This document shows, piece after piece, positions 26,832-36,073 of a stretch of DNA of 64,000 nt; the first letter of the stretch is position 1, and every line of letters starts with the position of its first letter. Position numbers and translations under genes: made by a program. The notes beneath the pieces were generated by a model. That model saw only the letters and a list, made by a program, of their open reading frames with translations, was not told where the DNA came from and did not search any database. This DNA is from Winogradskyella thalassocola (GTDB lineage Bacteria; Bacteroidota; Bacteroidia; Flavobacteriales; Flavobacteriaceae): contig NZ_FNCZ01000001.1 in assembly GCF_900099995.1 (NCBI RefSeq), forward strand, positions 1,302,001-1,366,000, read 5' to 3'.

Positions 26832-28961
26832 TTAATTTTTAATCAGTTTAAATGTTTTACTAGAAGTCTTTAAGCTTACTTTTACAAAGTAAATACCCGA
26901 AGTCTTAATGTTTTTTCCAATAGCACAAGAGTTTGAAAAACGACCCGTAGAAATAGAGCGTCCGGCTAAGTCATAAATATGATAAGTAGCTGGTTCTTCT
27001 GTGGTAATCGTAAATTCATTTTTAAAAGGATTGGGATGTAAGGTTATGTTTGAATTATTAACGACGTCATTAACAGAAAGTGGTTCTTGCAATCCAACAA
27101 ACTTAGATAGCAAACGAATATAAGCCACCTGATAATTATTACTATTTTCAGTGACTTCCCAAGAATTCATTGGCCAAGTTGTATTAAAATCATCATAAGC
27201 TTTTTGTTTAGGTTGTCCTTTGATTCGGTCTACTTGAGTTATGTCACAAGTTTGACTGCCACAACCAGATGGACAGCAACCATCCCAATCGTAAAATGGA
27301 TTAGCACCACCAACAACAAATCCAGGTGCCGGACCATATAAATCATTTTGAGCGTTATCCCAATCCGTTCCGTCGCTAAACCAAGTGTGGTAAAATTCAT
27401 TGACACCGTGGTCTGCTCCGTAATCATACATGTTAGATAGATAGCAGAAATTTAATGGGTTTACACCATGTATATAGTGAATGTAACGTTCTGCAGCTCT
27501 AAAAGCATCCGTACTATTAGCGTTATTAATATCGTAATTAATGTAATCCATAAACATTAGACCTTTTCGAGATTTTGTACCATTACTGCCCCAAACATAA
27601 TCTGTAAGATGAGCGAGATAAGGATCTGTTTCATTGGTTAGCGCACCAAAATTAGCTGTAGTGTTCATTGCATTTTCATACGTGGTTTTAATTGCGGCTA
27701 CAACTGTTGGGTTTGCTGATGGAATTTTAGTGTAATACAATAATGTTTCCTGACTTTCTTGTTCAAAAGGATAGGCGTAATTCCATAATATTAAATGCAT
27801 GTTTTGGTAATTGTTATCAATAAATGTTTTGTAGCCAGTGTCTAACGTTGCTTCATATAAATGTATGGCAGCTCTCATTTTATAAGCAAAACGACCATCG
27901 TCATCCGTTTCTTGTTGTCCTGCTCCAATATCCAATGAGTTATAAGCAGAACTATTGTTTTCCCAAATCACATTTGGATTTGCTTCTGTCCAATTCCAAG
28001 CATTAATAGCACTTTGTTCTAATGTTGAAGCGTATGTTGTGTTACCTAAATCATTAAAAACTTTAGAGCCAAGTGCAAATGCCACAGCAGAAGCTAGGGT
28101 GCATGATGTGTTTACGGCTCCATATAAACTTTGTCCGGTTGCAGAAGATGGTGGTGAGGCATGCGATAAATCGACAATACTTATCATTGAGCCATCCGTT
28201 TCTTGAAGACGTAATAAATGATCCATTCCCCATTTTATTTCATCAATAATATCTGGTGTGCCGTTTCCAGAATGTGGTAAGTTATAGTCATCTGTCCAAG
28301 CATCAGGCTTTTCTTGATAAGCTTTTAATAAATCAACAATGTAATTGGCTGTCCAAGTGGTGTATTTATTATAATCACCTGCATCATACCAGCCTCCACT
28401 TACATCTCTTTCAGTTGAGGCATCGTTGGGTGCATCCCAACGTCTTGCTTGTGTGTCTTGCAATGGGCCTATATGACTTGCTCCATCTGCCCAATTGCTT
28501 CCTGCATAAGTGGCGTCTTTGGCATAGCCAGCTCTTTGGTAGTAAAACGTGCGAACGGCATGTTTTAGAATATCAGAATAGATGTCTTCAGCAATAACAA
28601 AGTCGTATGATTTTAAATTTTTATTGATATCTAGAACATAATATGTCCCTGGAGTTTCAAATGCCGAAAAATCGAACCACCACACACGGTCTCCGGAAGA
28701 AGGGTCTTCAATACCTGATTTGTAAGGAACCGTATTTCCGAAAAATACTTGAGTGTTTGTTGTAGCGTCAACAATAGCATAAGAAAAACTTGGAGCAAAA
28801 GATTCTGCCGCATCAAAACCTGAAATAGGATCTCTTAGTATCGCAATTTTTTCTGATGTTGGCCGATAACCAAATTGATCCACTACAATATATTTAGACT
28901 GCGTTTGCGAACTGATAAAAAAAGGAATGCAAAACAAGATGGTGAAAATAGTGACTTTCAT
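26832..28961 (-). CDS. GH9 endoglucanase with T9SS sorting domain
   Basis: 709 aa from the ATG at 28961; an in-frame ATG at 29006 would overlap the previous gene and place 15 polar residues before a clean signal peptide, so it was not used. Order: signal peptide (about 1-19), Ig-like CelD_N domain (about 20-125), GH9 (alpha/alpha)6 barrel with the catalytic Asp pair in SGGWYDAGDYNKYT (Asp193, Asp196) and the acid Glu in TENSNNYQVAY, then a T9SS type A domain (ITLHPNPFKNEFTI, SGIYFVKVSLK). A cysteine cluster CCPSGCGSQTC lies in the barrel. It probably cuts beta-1,4-glucosyl stretches of glucomannan. Last gene of the minus-strand operon. Confidence 0.92.
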   Translation of the reverse strand: MKVTIFTILFCIPFFISSQTQSKYIVVDQFGYRPTSEKIAILRDPISGFDAAESFAPSFSYAIVDATTNTQVFFGNTVPYKSGIEDPSSGDRVWWFDFSAFETPGTYYVLDINKNLKSYDFVIAEDIYSDILKHAVRTFYYQRAGYAKDATYAGSNWADGASHIGPLQDTQARRWDAPNDASTERDVSGGWYDAGDYNKYTTWTANYIVDLLKAYQEKPDAWTDDYNLPHSGNGTPDIIDEIKWGMDHLLRLQETDGSMISIVDLSHASPPSSATGQSLYGAVNTSCTLASAVAFALGSKVFNDLGNTTYASTLEQSAINAWNWTEANPNVIWENNSSAYNSLDIGAGQQETDDDGRFAYKMRAAIHLYEATLDTGYKTFIDNNYQNMHLILWNYAYPFEQESQETLLYYTKIPSANPTVVAAIKTTYENAMNTTANFGALTNETDPYLAHLTDYVWGSNGTKSRKGLMFMDYINYDINNANSTDAFRAAERYIHYIHGVNPLNFCYLSNMYDYGADHGVNEFYHTWFSDGTDWDNAQNDLYGPAPGFVVGGANPFYDWDGCCPSGCGSQTCDITQVDRIKGQPKQKAYDDFNTTWPMNSWEVTENSNNYQVAYIRLLSKFVGLQEPLSVNDVVNNSNITLHPNPFKNEFTITTEEPATYHIYDLAGRSISTGRFSNSCAIGKNIKTSGIYFVKVSLKTSSKTFKLIKN

Positions 28962-28995
28962 AAGTGAATCTTTTATTGAATTTATATTGTAATAA

Positions 28996-30315
28996 TCATT
29001 CGGCAATTAATAAATTATACTTTTTAATCAATTCTAAAGTTGAAACGTCAGATGCAAAAACAGAATTTAAACCTTGTGGTTCTTGTGGAGGATCTGCAGT
29101 GAAATCATCACCATGTTTCCATTTTCCGTTATTTGGATCTGTAATCGCATAACCCGCAAATCCCCAAAAATTTAAACCAGCAATAGGACTTAGATTTGTT
29201 TTGTTTTTTTGAACCTCTTCAAAAATAGCTTTGTAAAATGTATTTCTGTTTTCTATGGACGCTTCAGGTGATAGATTTTCTTTTTTTCTAGGAAATCCAA
29301 ATTCAGACATCACAATAGGTTTGTTTAGTTTATTCGCAATTACGACATGTTCATTCATGTATTTTTTAGCATTTATTATAGAAACTTGGGTCGATTCTTC
29401 TTCATTATCAATATCGTACCAACCCCAATTTTTTGGCCACATGTGCATGGTTAAATAATCGATATTCTCATTTTTATGCAGTCTTTGGTACATGTCTATG
29501 TCTTGTAAAAAACCATGTTTTCCTTCGGTTCCTGTTGAGATAAGTTGATTAGGTGCTAATTCTTTAATAATCCGTACGGTCTCATTTAACCAACCTGCAA
29601 AAGCGTCTTCATGTTCTGGAGTCATTAAAACTCTAGGCTCATTTGCCACTTGCCACGACATAATAGAAGGATCATCTACATACTTAATATTGGTATAAGA
29701 ATTTGTGCGACCAATAATGTATTTTATATGTTTATAAAAGGCCTCTGTACAAGGTTCACAGCTATGAAATTGTTTGGTGTAGTTCATGTAGTCATCCCAA
29801 GAATACGCTTCTAAAAATGGGTTTGGAACCTCACCATAACCATTCCATTTTAAATATTCAGACATGCCGCCAGACCATATCCAATTGTTATTTAAATAGA
29901 GTACAGCATACATATTTCGCTGTCTCATTTCGGCTAGTAAAAAATCTAAACCATCAAGTAAATCGTCATTGTAAAGACCTTGTGCTGGTTGTAAAGCAGG
30001 AAAAACTCTTGAGTCACCTCCATCTCCTTCTGCACCAACTAAAATGCGTAGATTGTCAATACCAACAGATTTCATTAAGTCTAATTCTTTGATAAGGCGT
30101 TCGCGATCTCCACTTTTTTTGGCTCCTAATAATGGACCGTACCAATAATTAGCTCCGATAAAATAATAGGGTTGATCTCCTTTTTGAAATTGAGTGCCTT
30201 TTACAGTTATAAAATCTGATTTCTCTGGAGTTTCATCAAACACATATTTTTTACTTTTACAGGAAAATAGTACTGTAATACAAAGGCTTGTTATTATTAG
30301 CTTGAAGTTTTTCAT
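28996..30315 (-). CDS. GH5_7-like endo-beta-1,4-mannanase lipoprotein
   Basis: 439 aa; lipobox TVLFSC (Cys19). Landmarks: FIGANYWYGPLLGA, GIDNLRILVGAEGDGG, YLNNNWIWSGG, acid/base Glu226 in WQVANEPRV, YLTMHMWPKNWGW, nucleophile Glu338 in IVMSEFGFPRK. These fit the GH5_7 mannanase group. It hydrolyses internal beta-1,4-mannosyl bonds at the cell surface or in the periplasm. It is seven bases after the Calx-beta/GH26 gene and 34 before GH9 in the same operon, giving the locus two GH26 enzymes plus this fold for mannan cutting. Confidence 0.88.
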   Translation of the reverse strand: MKNFKLIITSLCITVLFSCKSKKYVFDETPEKSDFITVKGTQFQKGDQPYYFIGANYWYGPLLGAKKSGDRERLIKELDLMKSVGIDNLRILVGAEGDGGDSRVFPALQPAQGLYNDDLLDGLDFLLAEMRQRNMYAVLYLNNNWIWSGGMSEYLKWNGYGEVPNPFLEAYSWDDYMNYTKQFHSCEPCTEAFYKHIKYIIGRTNSYTNIKYVDDPSIMSWQVANEPRVLMTPEHEDAFAGWLNETVRIIKELAPNQLISTGTEGKHGFLQDIDMYQRLHKNENIDYLTMHMWPKNWGWYDIDNEEESTQVSIINAKKYMNEHVVIANKLNKPIVMSEFGFPRKKENLSPEASIENRNTFYKAIFEEVQKNKTNLSPIAGLNFWGFAGYAITDPNNGKWKHGDDFTADPPQEPQGLNSVFASDVSTLELIKKYNLLIAE

Positions 30316-30322
30316 TGTAAAT

Positions 30323-31858
30323 TTATTGAGGTAATTCGTATATATTAGGCAGTTCGTTTTGTAATACCGATCTCGGTTTGTTTACAAATTCTAAGAAGTC
30401 TGAAGTGCTAGGTTGTCCTGGAGGTGGTGTGCAGTAGGTATTTGAAGTATTTGTCCAAAACATCATATAGCCGATTTCTACATTATTATCAGATAAAGCA
30501 TTATACATGTGGTTAGAATAAAATCCTGAAATAGGATTATTAACACCAGGTGTTACGATATAAGCCGATTCTGTTAATGCTGCAATTTTAACGCGGTCCT
30601 TTGCAAGACCCGTAAGAATTTGAAGTTTTTCGTTCGCACTTTCTAAAGCCATTTGACCTTGATTATTAAAATCGGAATAATTATCCATCCCAAGAATATC
30701 TACATAAGCATCACCAGGATATCTGCTTAAGTATTCCGCAGCCGAGAAAAAATTGTTGTCTGGTGAAAAAGCAAAAAGGATATTGTTGACGTGCAATGTG
30801 TCTCTTAAATACGTGACGGTAAATTGCCAAAGTGCTTTAAATTCTTGTGGTGTACAATAATCTTTTCCCCACCAAAACCAATCTCCATCAAACTCATGAA
30901 AAGGCCGAAAAATAAAGGGCACTAAGTTTCCATCGCTTCCAACCATGCTATTAGCAACATCTGCTATTTTCTGAAGTTTTTGTTTGTAGTAATCGTGATT
31001 TGCACCATCGGGTAAAATGCTAACAAGTGCGTTATCTTTCTGAAATTGAGTCATTTCGCTAGTGTAAAAATGTTCACCGTTATAAGGTTCTCTCATGTGC
31101 CATGAAAAGGAGTTTATCATGCCTTTATTATAAGCTTCTATGGCGTCTGATTTTATATTCTGCTCTTGCTGATAATACCAGTTAGATGTGGCTCCATTAT
31201 TATTGTCATCTGTAATAAACATAAAATCCAACCCTAATAAACCTGGATCACTTCCTGTTGTTTTCATGATGTCAGATTCTCCAATGTTATCGTTATAAAA
31301 ACTACTGAAAGCGTCTTGCTGACCAACGACAAATTTGGTTTTAGAAAGTAGTTTTAAATTATAAAACAGTGCAATTGTTTGTGGTGTTGCATTCGGATTT
31401 ACCATATATAAATAGGTTTCATCTGGTGATAGTATAAATTCTTCGGGTAGCTCAGAAATAGTAACTGTTGCAACATCTGAATTTCCTATAATAACGTTGT
31501 TGTTCGTTGCATTTAAAGTCATGGTTACCGTTTCATCACCTTCTGTTGTTGTATCATCAAGAACAATGATAGCTATTGATTTGCTTAAGGTATTTGCAGG
31601 AATACTAATAGAATTAGCAATGGTTTGATAATCGGTGCCATTCGTTGCAGTTCCACTAATGGTGTAATTAATAAGTGTGACTGTACTCACTGTGTTTGTT
31701 AATGTAAATGTGAATTCTCCGTTAGATGATGGTTCTGATGCAAAACCAATCGTTGCAGAGATATTAACTAGAATGTCATTTTCAATTTCAGGATCGTCTT
31801 TAGAACAACTGAAGACGAATAGTCCAAAAAAGACACTCATTAGTAGTAGTTTTTTCAT
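30323..31858 (-). CDS. GH26 beta-mannanase lipoprotein with N-terminal Calx-beta domain
   Basis: 511 aa; lipobox LFVFSC (Cys18). Residues about 30-135 are a Calx-beta domain (GTATNGTDYQTI, TTTEGDETVTMTL), probably a Ca2+-binding spacer. The GH26 domain (about 145-505) has acid/base Glu322 in FRPFHEFDGDWFWWG and nucleophile Glu430 in IAALTESAY, with WHMREPYNG and FAFSPDN. Lipidation and the spacer suggest it stands off the cell surface and attacks polymeric mannan. Its ATG overlaps the TGA of the epimerase gene (ATGA), so the two are translationally coupled. Confidence 0.92.
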   Translation of the reverse strand: MKKLLLMSVFFGLFVFSCSKDDPEIENDILVNISATIGFASEPSSNGEFTFTLTNTVSTVTLINYTISGTATNGTDYQTIANSISIPANTLSKSIAIIVLDDTTTEGDETVTMTLNATNNNVIIGNSDVATVTISELPEEFILSPDETYLYMVNPNATPQTIALFYNLKLLSKTKFVVGQQDAFSSFYNDNIGESDIMKTTGSDPGLLGLDFMFITDDNNNGATSNWYYQQEQNIKSDAIEAYNKGMINSFSWHMREPYNGEHFYTSEMTQFQKDNALVSILPDGANHDYYKQKLQKIADVANSMVGSDGNLVPFIFRPFHEFDGDWFWWGKDYCTPQEFKALWQFTVTYLRDTLHVNNILFAFSPDNNFFSAAEYLSRYPGDAYVDILGMDNYSDFNNQGQMALESANEKLQILTGLAKDRVKIAALTESAYIVTPGVNNPISGFYSNHMYNALSDNNVEIGYMMFWTNTSNTYCTPPPGQPSTSDFLEFVNKPRSVLQNELPNIYELPQ

Positions 31859-33042
31859 TTACAGTTGTTGCTTAAAATAATTAATGCTCTAGAGGTATGG
31901 TATGGAGCTTTCCACATGCTTACTTTGTCTTCTTCTGTATAAGGTTTTCCCTTTTTATCAACTCTAAAATACCATTCTCCGTTTTCGTGATCTATAATAT
32001 ACTTTTTAGTAAACTCCCATATTTTTAAGGAGCTATCAATGTACTTTTTGTCTTTTTTGATGTCGTAAGCATATTTTAAACCCACTAAAGCTTCAACCTG
32101 TGGCCACCAATGCCTATCAGTATCTTTATGATTTGTATTCAGGTTTTTTTCATTTATAACAGCACCTTCACTATCAATGGCTTCTTCTAAAAAGGTGTTA
32201 GCAACTTGTATTGCCGTAGCTTTTGCGTCTTTTAATAATGCATCATTATTTAAAGCTTTTGCGGCTTCGAGAACTAACCAAGTGGTTTCAATATCATGTC
32301 CATAAGACACTGTATTGCTTAGTAAATTCCAATTTTCATCAAAAAATAAGTCGTAGTGATTGTTGCTATTTAGAAATTTATTTTGGAAGAGGTTTACTGA
32401 TGTTGTTAAGGAGTCTTTTAAATTTTGATGGTCATATATTTTGAGTAGTGACGTGTAGGCTTCTAAAATATGAAGATGTGTATTCATTGTTTTTTCAGCA
32501 TTCATATCCTTGTCACTTAATCGCATATCTTCAATAGGACTCCAATCTTCATTAAAGGCTTCTAAATATCCTGAGTGTTCATCTTTAGCATGTTTTTCTA
32601 TAAGGTTGAATAGTTCAATAGCCCAATCTTTAGCGGCTTCATTTTTTGAAAGTATATAGTATTCTGATAAAGCATAAATAGAGAAAGCCTGAGCATAAAC
32701 CTGCTTGCGTTTGTTAATAGGGTTTCCTAAATAATCCAATTCCCAGAACACACCTTTAGAAATGGTATCGTTAAAATGAGTTTTGAGATAATTGTAAGCT
32801 CTATCGCAAAAGTCGTTATACGTTTCCGTTTGAAAATGATTAGATACGGCAGAGAAACTCCAAAGAATTCGCGAATTTAAGATGATGCCTTTTGAGGCTT
32901 CTGGAATAACAACATTGAAATGATTAATCTGACCAAAAAATCCACCATACTTTTGGTCCAATGTGTTTTTACACCAATACTCTAGAATATTGCCGAGCTC
33001 AATTTTACATTCGTTTTGAAGCTGTTGGTAGGGTTTAGACAT
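31855..33042 (-). CDS. AGE-family epimerase, cellobiose/mannobiose 2-epimerase
   Basis: 395 aa, no signal peptide, cytoplasmic (alpha/alpha)6 barrel. Motifs of cellobiose 2-epimerases: GFFGQINHFN, YAQAFSIYALSEYY, SYGHDIETTWLVLEAA, RHWWPQVEALVG and MWKAPYHTSRAL, which carry the catalytic His residues. It converts the reducing-end mannose of beta-1,4-mannobiose to glucose, making mannosyl-glucose for the GH130 enzyme. Its ATG overlaps the GH130 stop by one base. This epimerase plus GH130_1 pair is the established bacterial mannobiose pathway; together with the symporter it forms the cytoplasmic part of the locus. Confidence 0.93.
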   Translation of the reverse strand: MSKPYQQLQNECKIELGNILEYWCKNTLDQKYGGFFGQINHFNVVIPEASKGIILNSRILWSFSAVSNHFQTETYNDFCDRAYNYLKTHFNDTISKGVFWELDYLGNPINKRKQVYAQAFSIYALSEYYILSKNEAAKDWAIELFNLIEKHAKDEHSGYLEAFNEDWSPIEDMRLSDKDMNAEKTMNTHLHILEAYTSLLKIYDHQNLKDSLTTSVNLFQNKFLNSNNHYDLFFDENWNLLSNTVSYGHDIETTWLVLEAAKALNNDALLKDAKATAIQVANTFLEEAIDSEGAVINEKNLNTNHKDTDRHWWPQVEALVGLKYAYDIKKDKKYIDSSLKIWEFTKKYIIDHENGEWYFRVDKKGKPYTEEDKVSMWKAPYHTSRALIILSNNCK

Positions 33043-34208
33043 TAATACAATCCTTTATTGTTATCAATTAAATTTATGATGGTATCCACAGAACTTGCTG
33101 AGGTGTAGCCGTCTTTGGGTGAGTTTATAACATAATCAACCAATAAATCGATAGACGATACTGCGACATGCATTCTTGTGTCAGAAGAGGCGTAGTATAT
33201 ATAAACAGTACCGTCGTTATCTTCTATCCATCCATTAGAAAACAACACGTTTGATACATCACCTAAACGTTCTTTATTAAGAGGCGCCATAAAATGACCT
33301 GCGGGTTGGTGTGTAACTTTGGATATGTCGTTAAGGTCGGTCATAAACATATATAATGTGTAGCGTAAACCGGCAGCTGTATTTCTAACTCCATGAGCCA
33401 AATGCAACCATCCTTTTTCTGTTTTTATTGGAGCAGGACCCAAGCCATTTTTGAGCTCAAATACAGTGTGATAGATTTTGTTATTTATTATTTTTTCGTG
33501 TTTGACTTCAGGATTCAGCATATCGTCAATAAATCCTAAACCTATTCCTCCTCCATTACCAACGCTAATAAATCCATCTTGTGGACGTGTGTAAACAGCA
33601 TATTTTCCATTGACAAATTCTGGATGCAATACAACATTACGTTGTTGTCCCGTAGTTGAAATTAAATCAGGAAGCCGTTCCCAATTAATTAAGTCTTTAG
33701 TTCTTACGATTCCGGCATTAGCAATTGCAGAACTTGTATCTTCTGAAGGAGCATTTGGATCTTTACGCTCTGTGCAAAAGATGCCGTAAATCCAACCATC
33801 TTCATGTTGAATTAATCGCATGTCATACACATTCGTATCTGGTATTTCGGTTTGAGGAATGACACAAGGTTTATCCCAAAACTCGAAACCATCTATACCA
33901 TTTGCACTTTCGGCAATGGCAAAAAATGATTTTCTGTCGTTGCCTTCTACGCGGACACAAATAATATATTTTCCATTCCATTTTAAAGCACCTGCATTGA
34001 ATGTGGCGTTAAACCCAATACGTTCTATACCATCAGGATTAGTTTCAGGATTTAAATCATACCTCCAATGAATTGGTATATGACTTGCGGTGACTATTGG
34101 GTATTTATATCTGGTATAAATGCCATTAGATAGTTTAGCTGGTTTATTTTTTCTACGTACTGTTTTAGCGTAATGCTTTTTTGCCTTATCGATAGTGTTG
34201 ATGCTCAT
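33042..34208 (-). CDS. GH130_1 4-O-beta-D-mannosyl-D-glucose phosphorylase
   Basis: 388 aa, no signal peptide. The five-bladed propeller motifs of GH130 subfamily 1 are visible: ERIGFNATFNAGAL, ICVRVEGNDRKSFFA, the catalytic Asp129 in DTNVYDMRL, GIFCTERKD, and HGVRNTAAGLRYTLY. It uses phosphate to split mannosyl-glucose into mannose 1-phosphate and glucose, saving ATP. The operon has no exo-beta-mannosidase (GH2), so phosphorolysis is probably the main route for short manno-oligosaccharides. Coupled to the epimerase by an overlapping start/stop. Confidence 0.93.
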   Translation of the reverse strand: MSINTIDKAKKHYAKTVRRKNKPAKLSNGIYTRYKYPIVTASHIPIHWRYDLNPETNPDGIERIGFNATFNAGALKWNGKYIICVRVEGNDRKSFFAIAESANGIDGFEFWDKPCVIPQTEIPDTNVYDMRLIQHEDGWIYGIFCTERKDPNAPSEDTSSAIANAGIVRTKDLINWERLPDLISTTGQQRNVVLHPEFVNGKYAVYTRPQDGFISVGNGGGIGLGFIDDMLNPEVKHEKIINNKIYHTVFELKNGLGPAPIKTEKGWLHLAHGVRNTAAGLRYTLYMFMTDLNDISKVTHQPAGHFMAPLNKERLGDVSNVLFSNGWIEDNDGTVYIYYASSDTRMHVAVSSIDLLVDYVINSPKDGYTSASSVDTIINLIDNNKGLY

Positions 34209-34232
34209 AACTATAGTTTAGTTTTTATAAGG

Positions 34233-36068
34233 TTAATCGAGTTTTTGATTTAAATTGTTCCACCAGAATTTCTTTAGTAGAATGATACATACTATTAATA
34301 CCGCTATAGAAATATAGACCGGAGTTTCTTGTCTGAAAATAAGATACATTGGTAAAATTACTAATGCCGTTTGGGCAACTATACCTATCGCGACATTGAA
34401 CATGTCTCTTCCGAAATCAGTATTCTTTTTGAAGTTTGGATTTTCGGCTGCTAGTTGATCATGCACCGGTTTCCAAAATCCCCATGGTCGTACGTTTTTA
34501 TAAAAATCTTTTAATACCGTTGCTTCCGTTGGAGGGGCTGAATAGGTGCCGATAACACTTCCTATTAATGAAACAATTAGCAATATCGGGAATAAGTATA
34601 AAGCATTCACATTTGGAAATAATTGTGGAACTATTGCCGCAGCAAGTAATCCTGCGACCATTCCCCAGAAAAAACCTTCGCCATTAAATCTCCACCAATG
34701 CCATTTTAAAATGTTAGCTCCTACATAACTTCCATAAAGCACAGATACAATAATGTTTAATATGGCATTTACATTTTCTGCGAAAAAACCAAGAACAATA
34801 CTGATAATAACCACAATGATACCTGTGATGTAGTTCATGTTTTTTATTTGATTTTGAGACGCATCAGGTTTTGTGTATTTTAAATAAATATCATTGACCA
34901 AATAAGCTTGAGCAGCGTTTAAGGTACCAGCAAAAGTGGACATAAATGCCGCAATTAAGCCCGCTAACAATAAGCCTAATAAGCCAACAGGTACAAATTC
35001 TTTAATTGCTGTTGGTAGAATGAGTTCAAAATCGATATGTCCGGCAGCATTTAATAAATCTAACTTATCGTAATAGATTAAAGCTAAAGCAGCAAAACCA
35101 GCAATCATTAAGTAACGAATTGGCATTAAAATTACGGATACAAACCCACTCATTTTTGAAGCTTCAACGGGGTTTTTAGTAGATAGAATTTTCTGCATAT
35201 CATATGTTGGAGCAGGGCCAGCGACACTTACAAGCACTCCTTTAAATAGCATCATGAATAAGAAGTAAGTGAAGATACCATAACCATCACTTTTAATTTT
35301 ATCTGTAACTTCTGGAATGATATTACTCCAATCTAAATCTAATCCTCCAACAAACGGATTCATCCAGTCCTTTGGCACGTTAACTCCAAATTCTCCAACG
35401 GCTTGCCATCCTAAATAGCCTATGACTAAGGCTGAAATGGTCATAATTCCGAATTGAACAACATCTGCCCAAACAATACCAGACATACCACCCAATAAAG
35501 AATAAAACACAGCAAACAACGTGAATATGGTGCCATAAAAATGCGGGACATATTCTAGTGGAATAGAAAAAGGAACATAATTACTTACTAATTCCCAAGG
35601 CACAAAGATTTCAACAAATTTTCCTAAACCAATAAAACCATAAGCTAAATAACCTAAGCACACTACTAATGCAAAAATGACGACAATAATATGAGATAGT
35701 TTTGCTCCTTTTCCAAAACCGAAACGTGTACCTATCCATTCAGCACCTGTTGTAGCATTAGATCTACGTAGCCATTTAGATAAATAAACCATTAAAAATA
35801 TTTGGTTAAATACGGGCCATAACCATGGAACCCAGGCACTTTTTATCCCATAAACAAACATCAGCGTCACTAGCCAAATTGTCCCTGATATGTCGAACAT
35901 GCCAGAGGCATTAGAAAGTCCTAATAAATACCAAGGAATAGATTTACCGCCCAATAAATAATCATCCTTACTTTGTTGAGCTTTTTTACGAAGTACCAAG
36001 CCAATGATAATAATTGTGACTAAGTATAAAGCGATAATTAGGATGTCAATTGTGTGTAGTAATTGCAT
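34233..36068 (-). CDS. Sodium:solute symporter (SSS family), likely manno-oligosaccharide uptake
   Basis: 611 aa with about 14 membrane helices. SSS features: N-terminal IALYLVTIIIIGLVLRKKAQQSKDDY split by the family's signature YLLGGKSIPWYLLGLSNASG, TGAEWIGTRFG, GGMSGIVWADVVQFG, and LLAGLIAAFMSTFAGTLNAA. It lies five bases after a GH26 gene and 24 before GH130, so it probably moves mannobiose or related oligosaccharides across the inner membrane with Na+. Sodium dependence suits a marine host. The substrate is inferred from the operon. Confidence 0.9.
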   Translation of the reverse strand: MQLLHTIDILIIALYLVTIIIIGLVLRKKAQQSKDDYLLGGKSIPWYLLGLSNASGMFDISGTIWLVTLMFVYGIKSAWVPWLWPVFNQIFLMVYLSKWLRRSNATTGAEWIGTRFGFGKGAKLSHIIVVIFALVVCLGYLAYGFIGLGKFVEIFVPWELVSNYVPFSIPLEYVPHFYGTIFTLFAVFYSLLGGMSGIVWADVVQFGIMTISALVIGYLGWQAVGEFGVNVPKDWMNPFVGGLDLDWSNIIPEVTDKIKSDGYGIFTYFLFMMLFKGVLVSVAGPAPTYDMQKILSTKNPVEASKMSGFVSVILMPIRYLMIAGFAALALIYYDKLDLLNAAGHIDFELILPTAIKEFVPVGLLGLLLAGLIAAFMSTFAGTLNAAQAYLVNDIYLKYTKPDASQNQIKNMNYITGIIVVIISIVLGFFAENVNAILNIIVSVLYGSYVGANILKWHWWRFNGEGFFWGMVAGLLAAAIVPQLFPNVNALYLFPILLIVSLIGSVIGTYSAPPTEATVLKDFYKNVRPWGFWKPVHDQLAAENPNFKKNTDFGRDMFNVAIGIVAQTALVILPMYLIFRQETPVYISIAVLIVCIILLKKFWWNNLNQKLD

Positions 36069-36073
36069 GTGAA

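Noticed and set aside
27824..28597. Long open frames on the plus strand inside the GH9 gene
   Set aside because: They are antisense shadows of a well supported GH9 enzyme and encode nothing recognisable.
28962..29006. Upstream ATG for GH9
   Set aside because: It overlaps the mannanase gene and places polar residues before the signal peptide.
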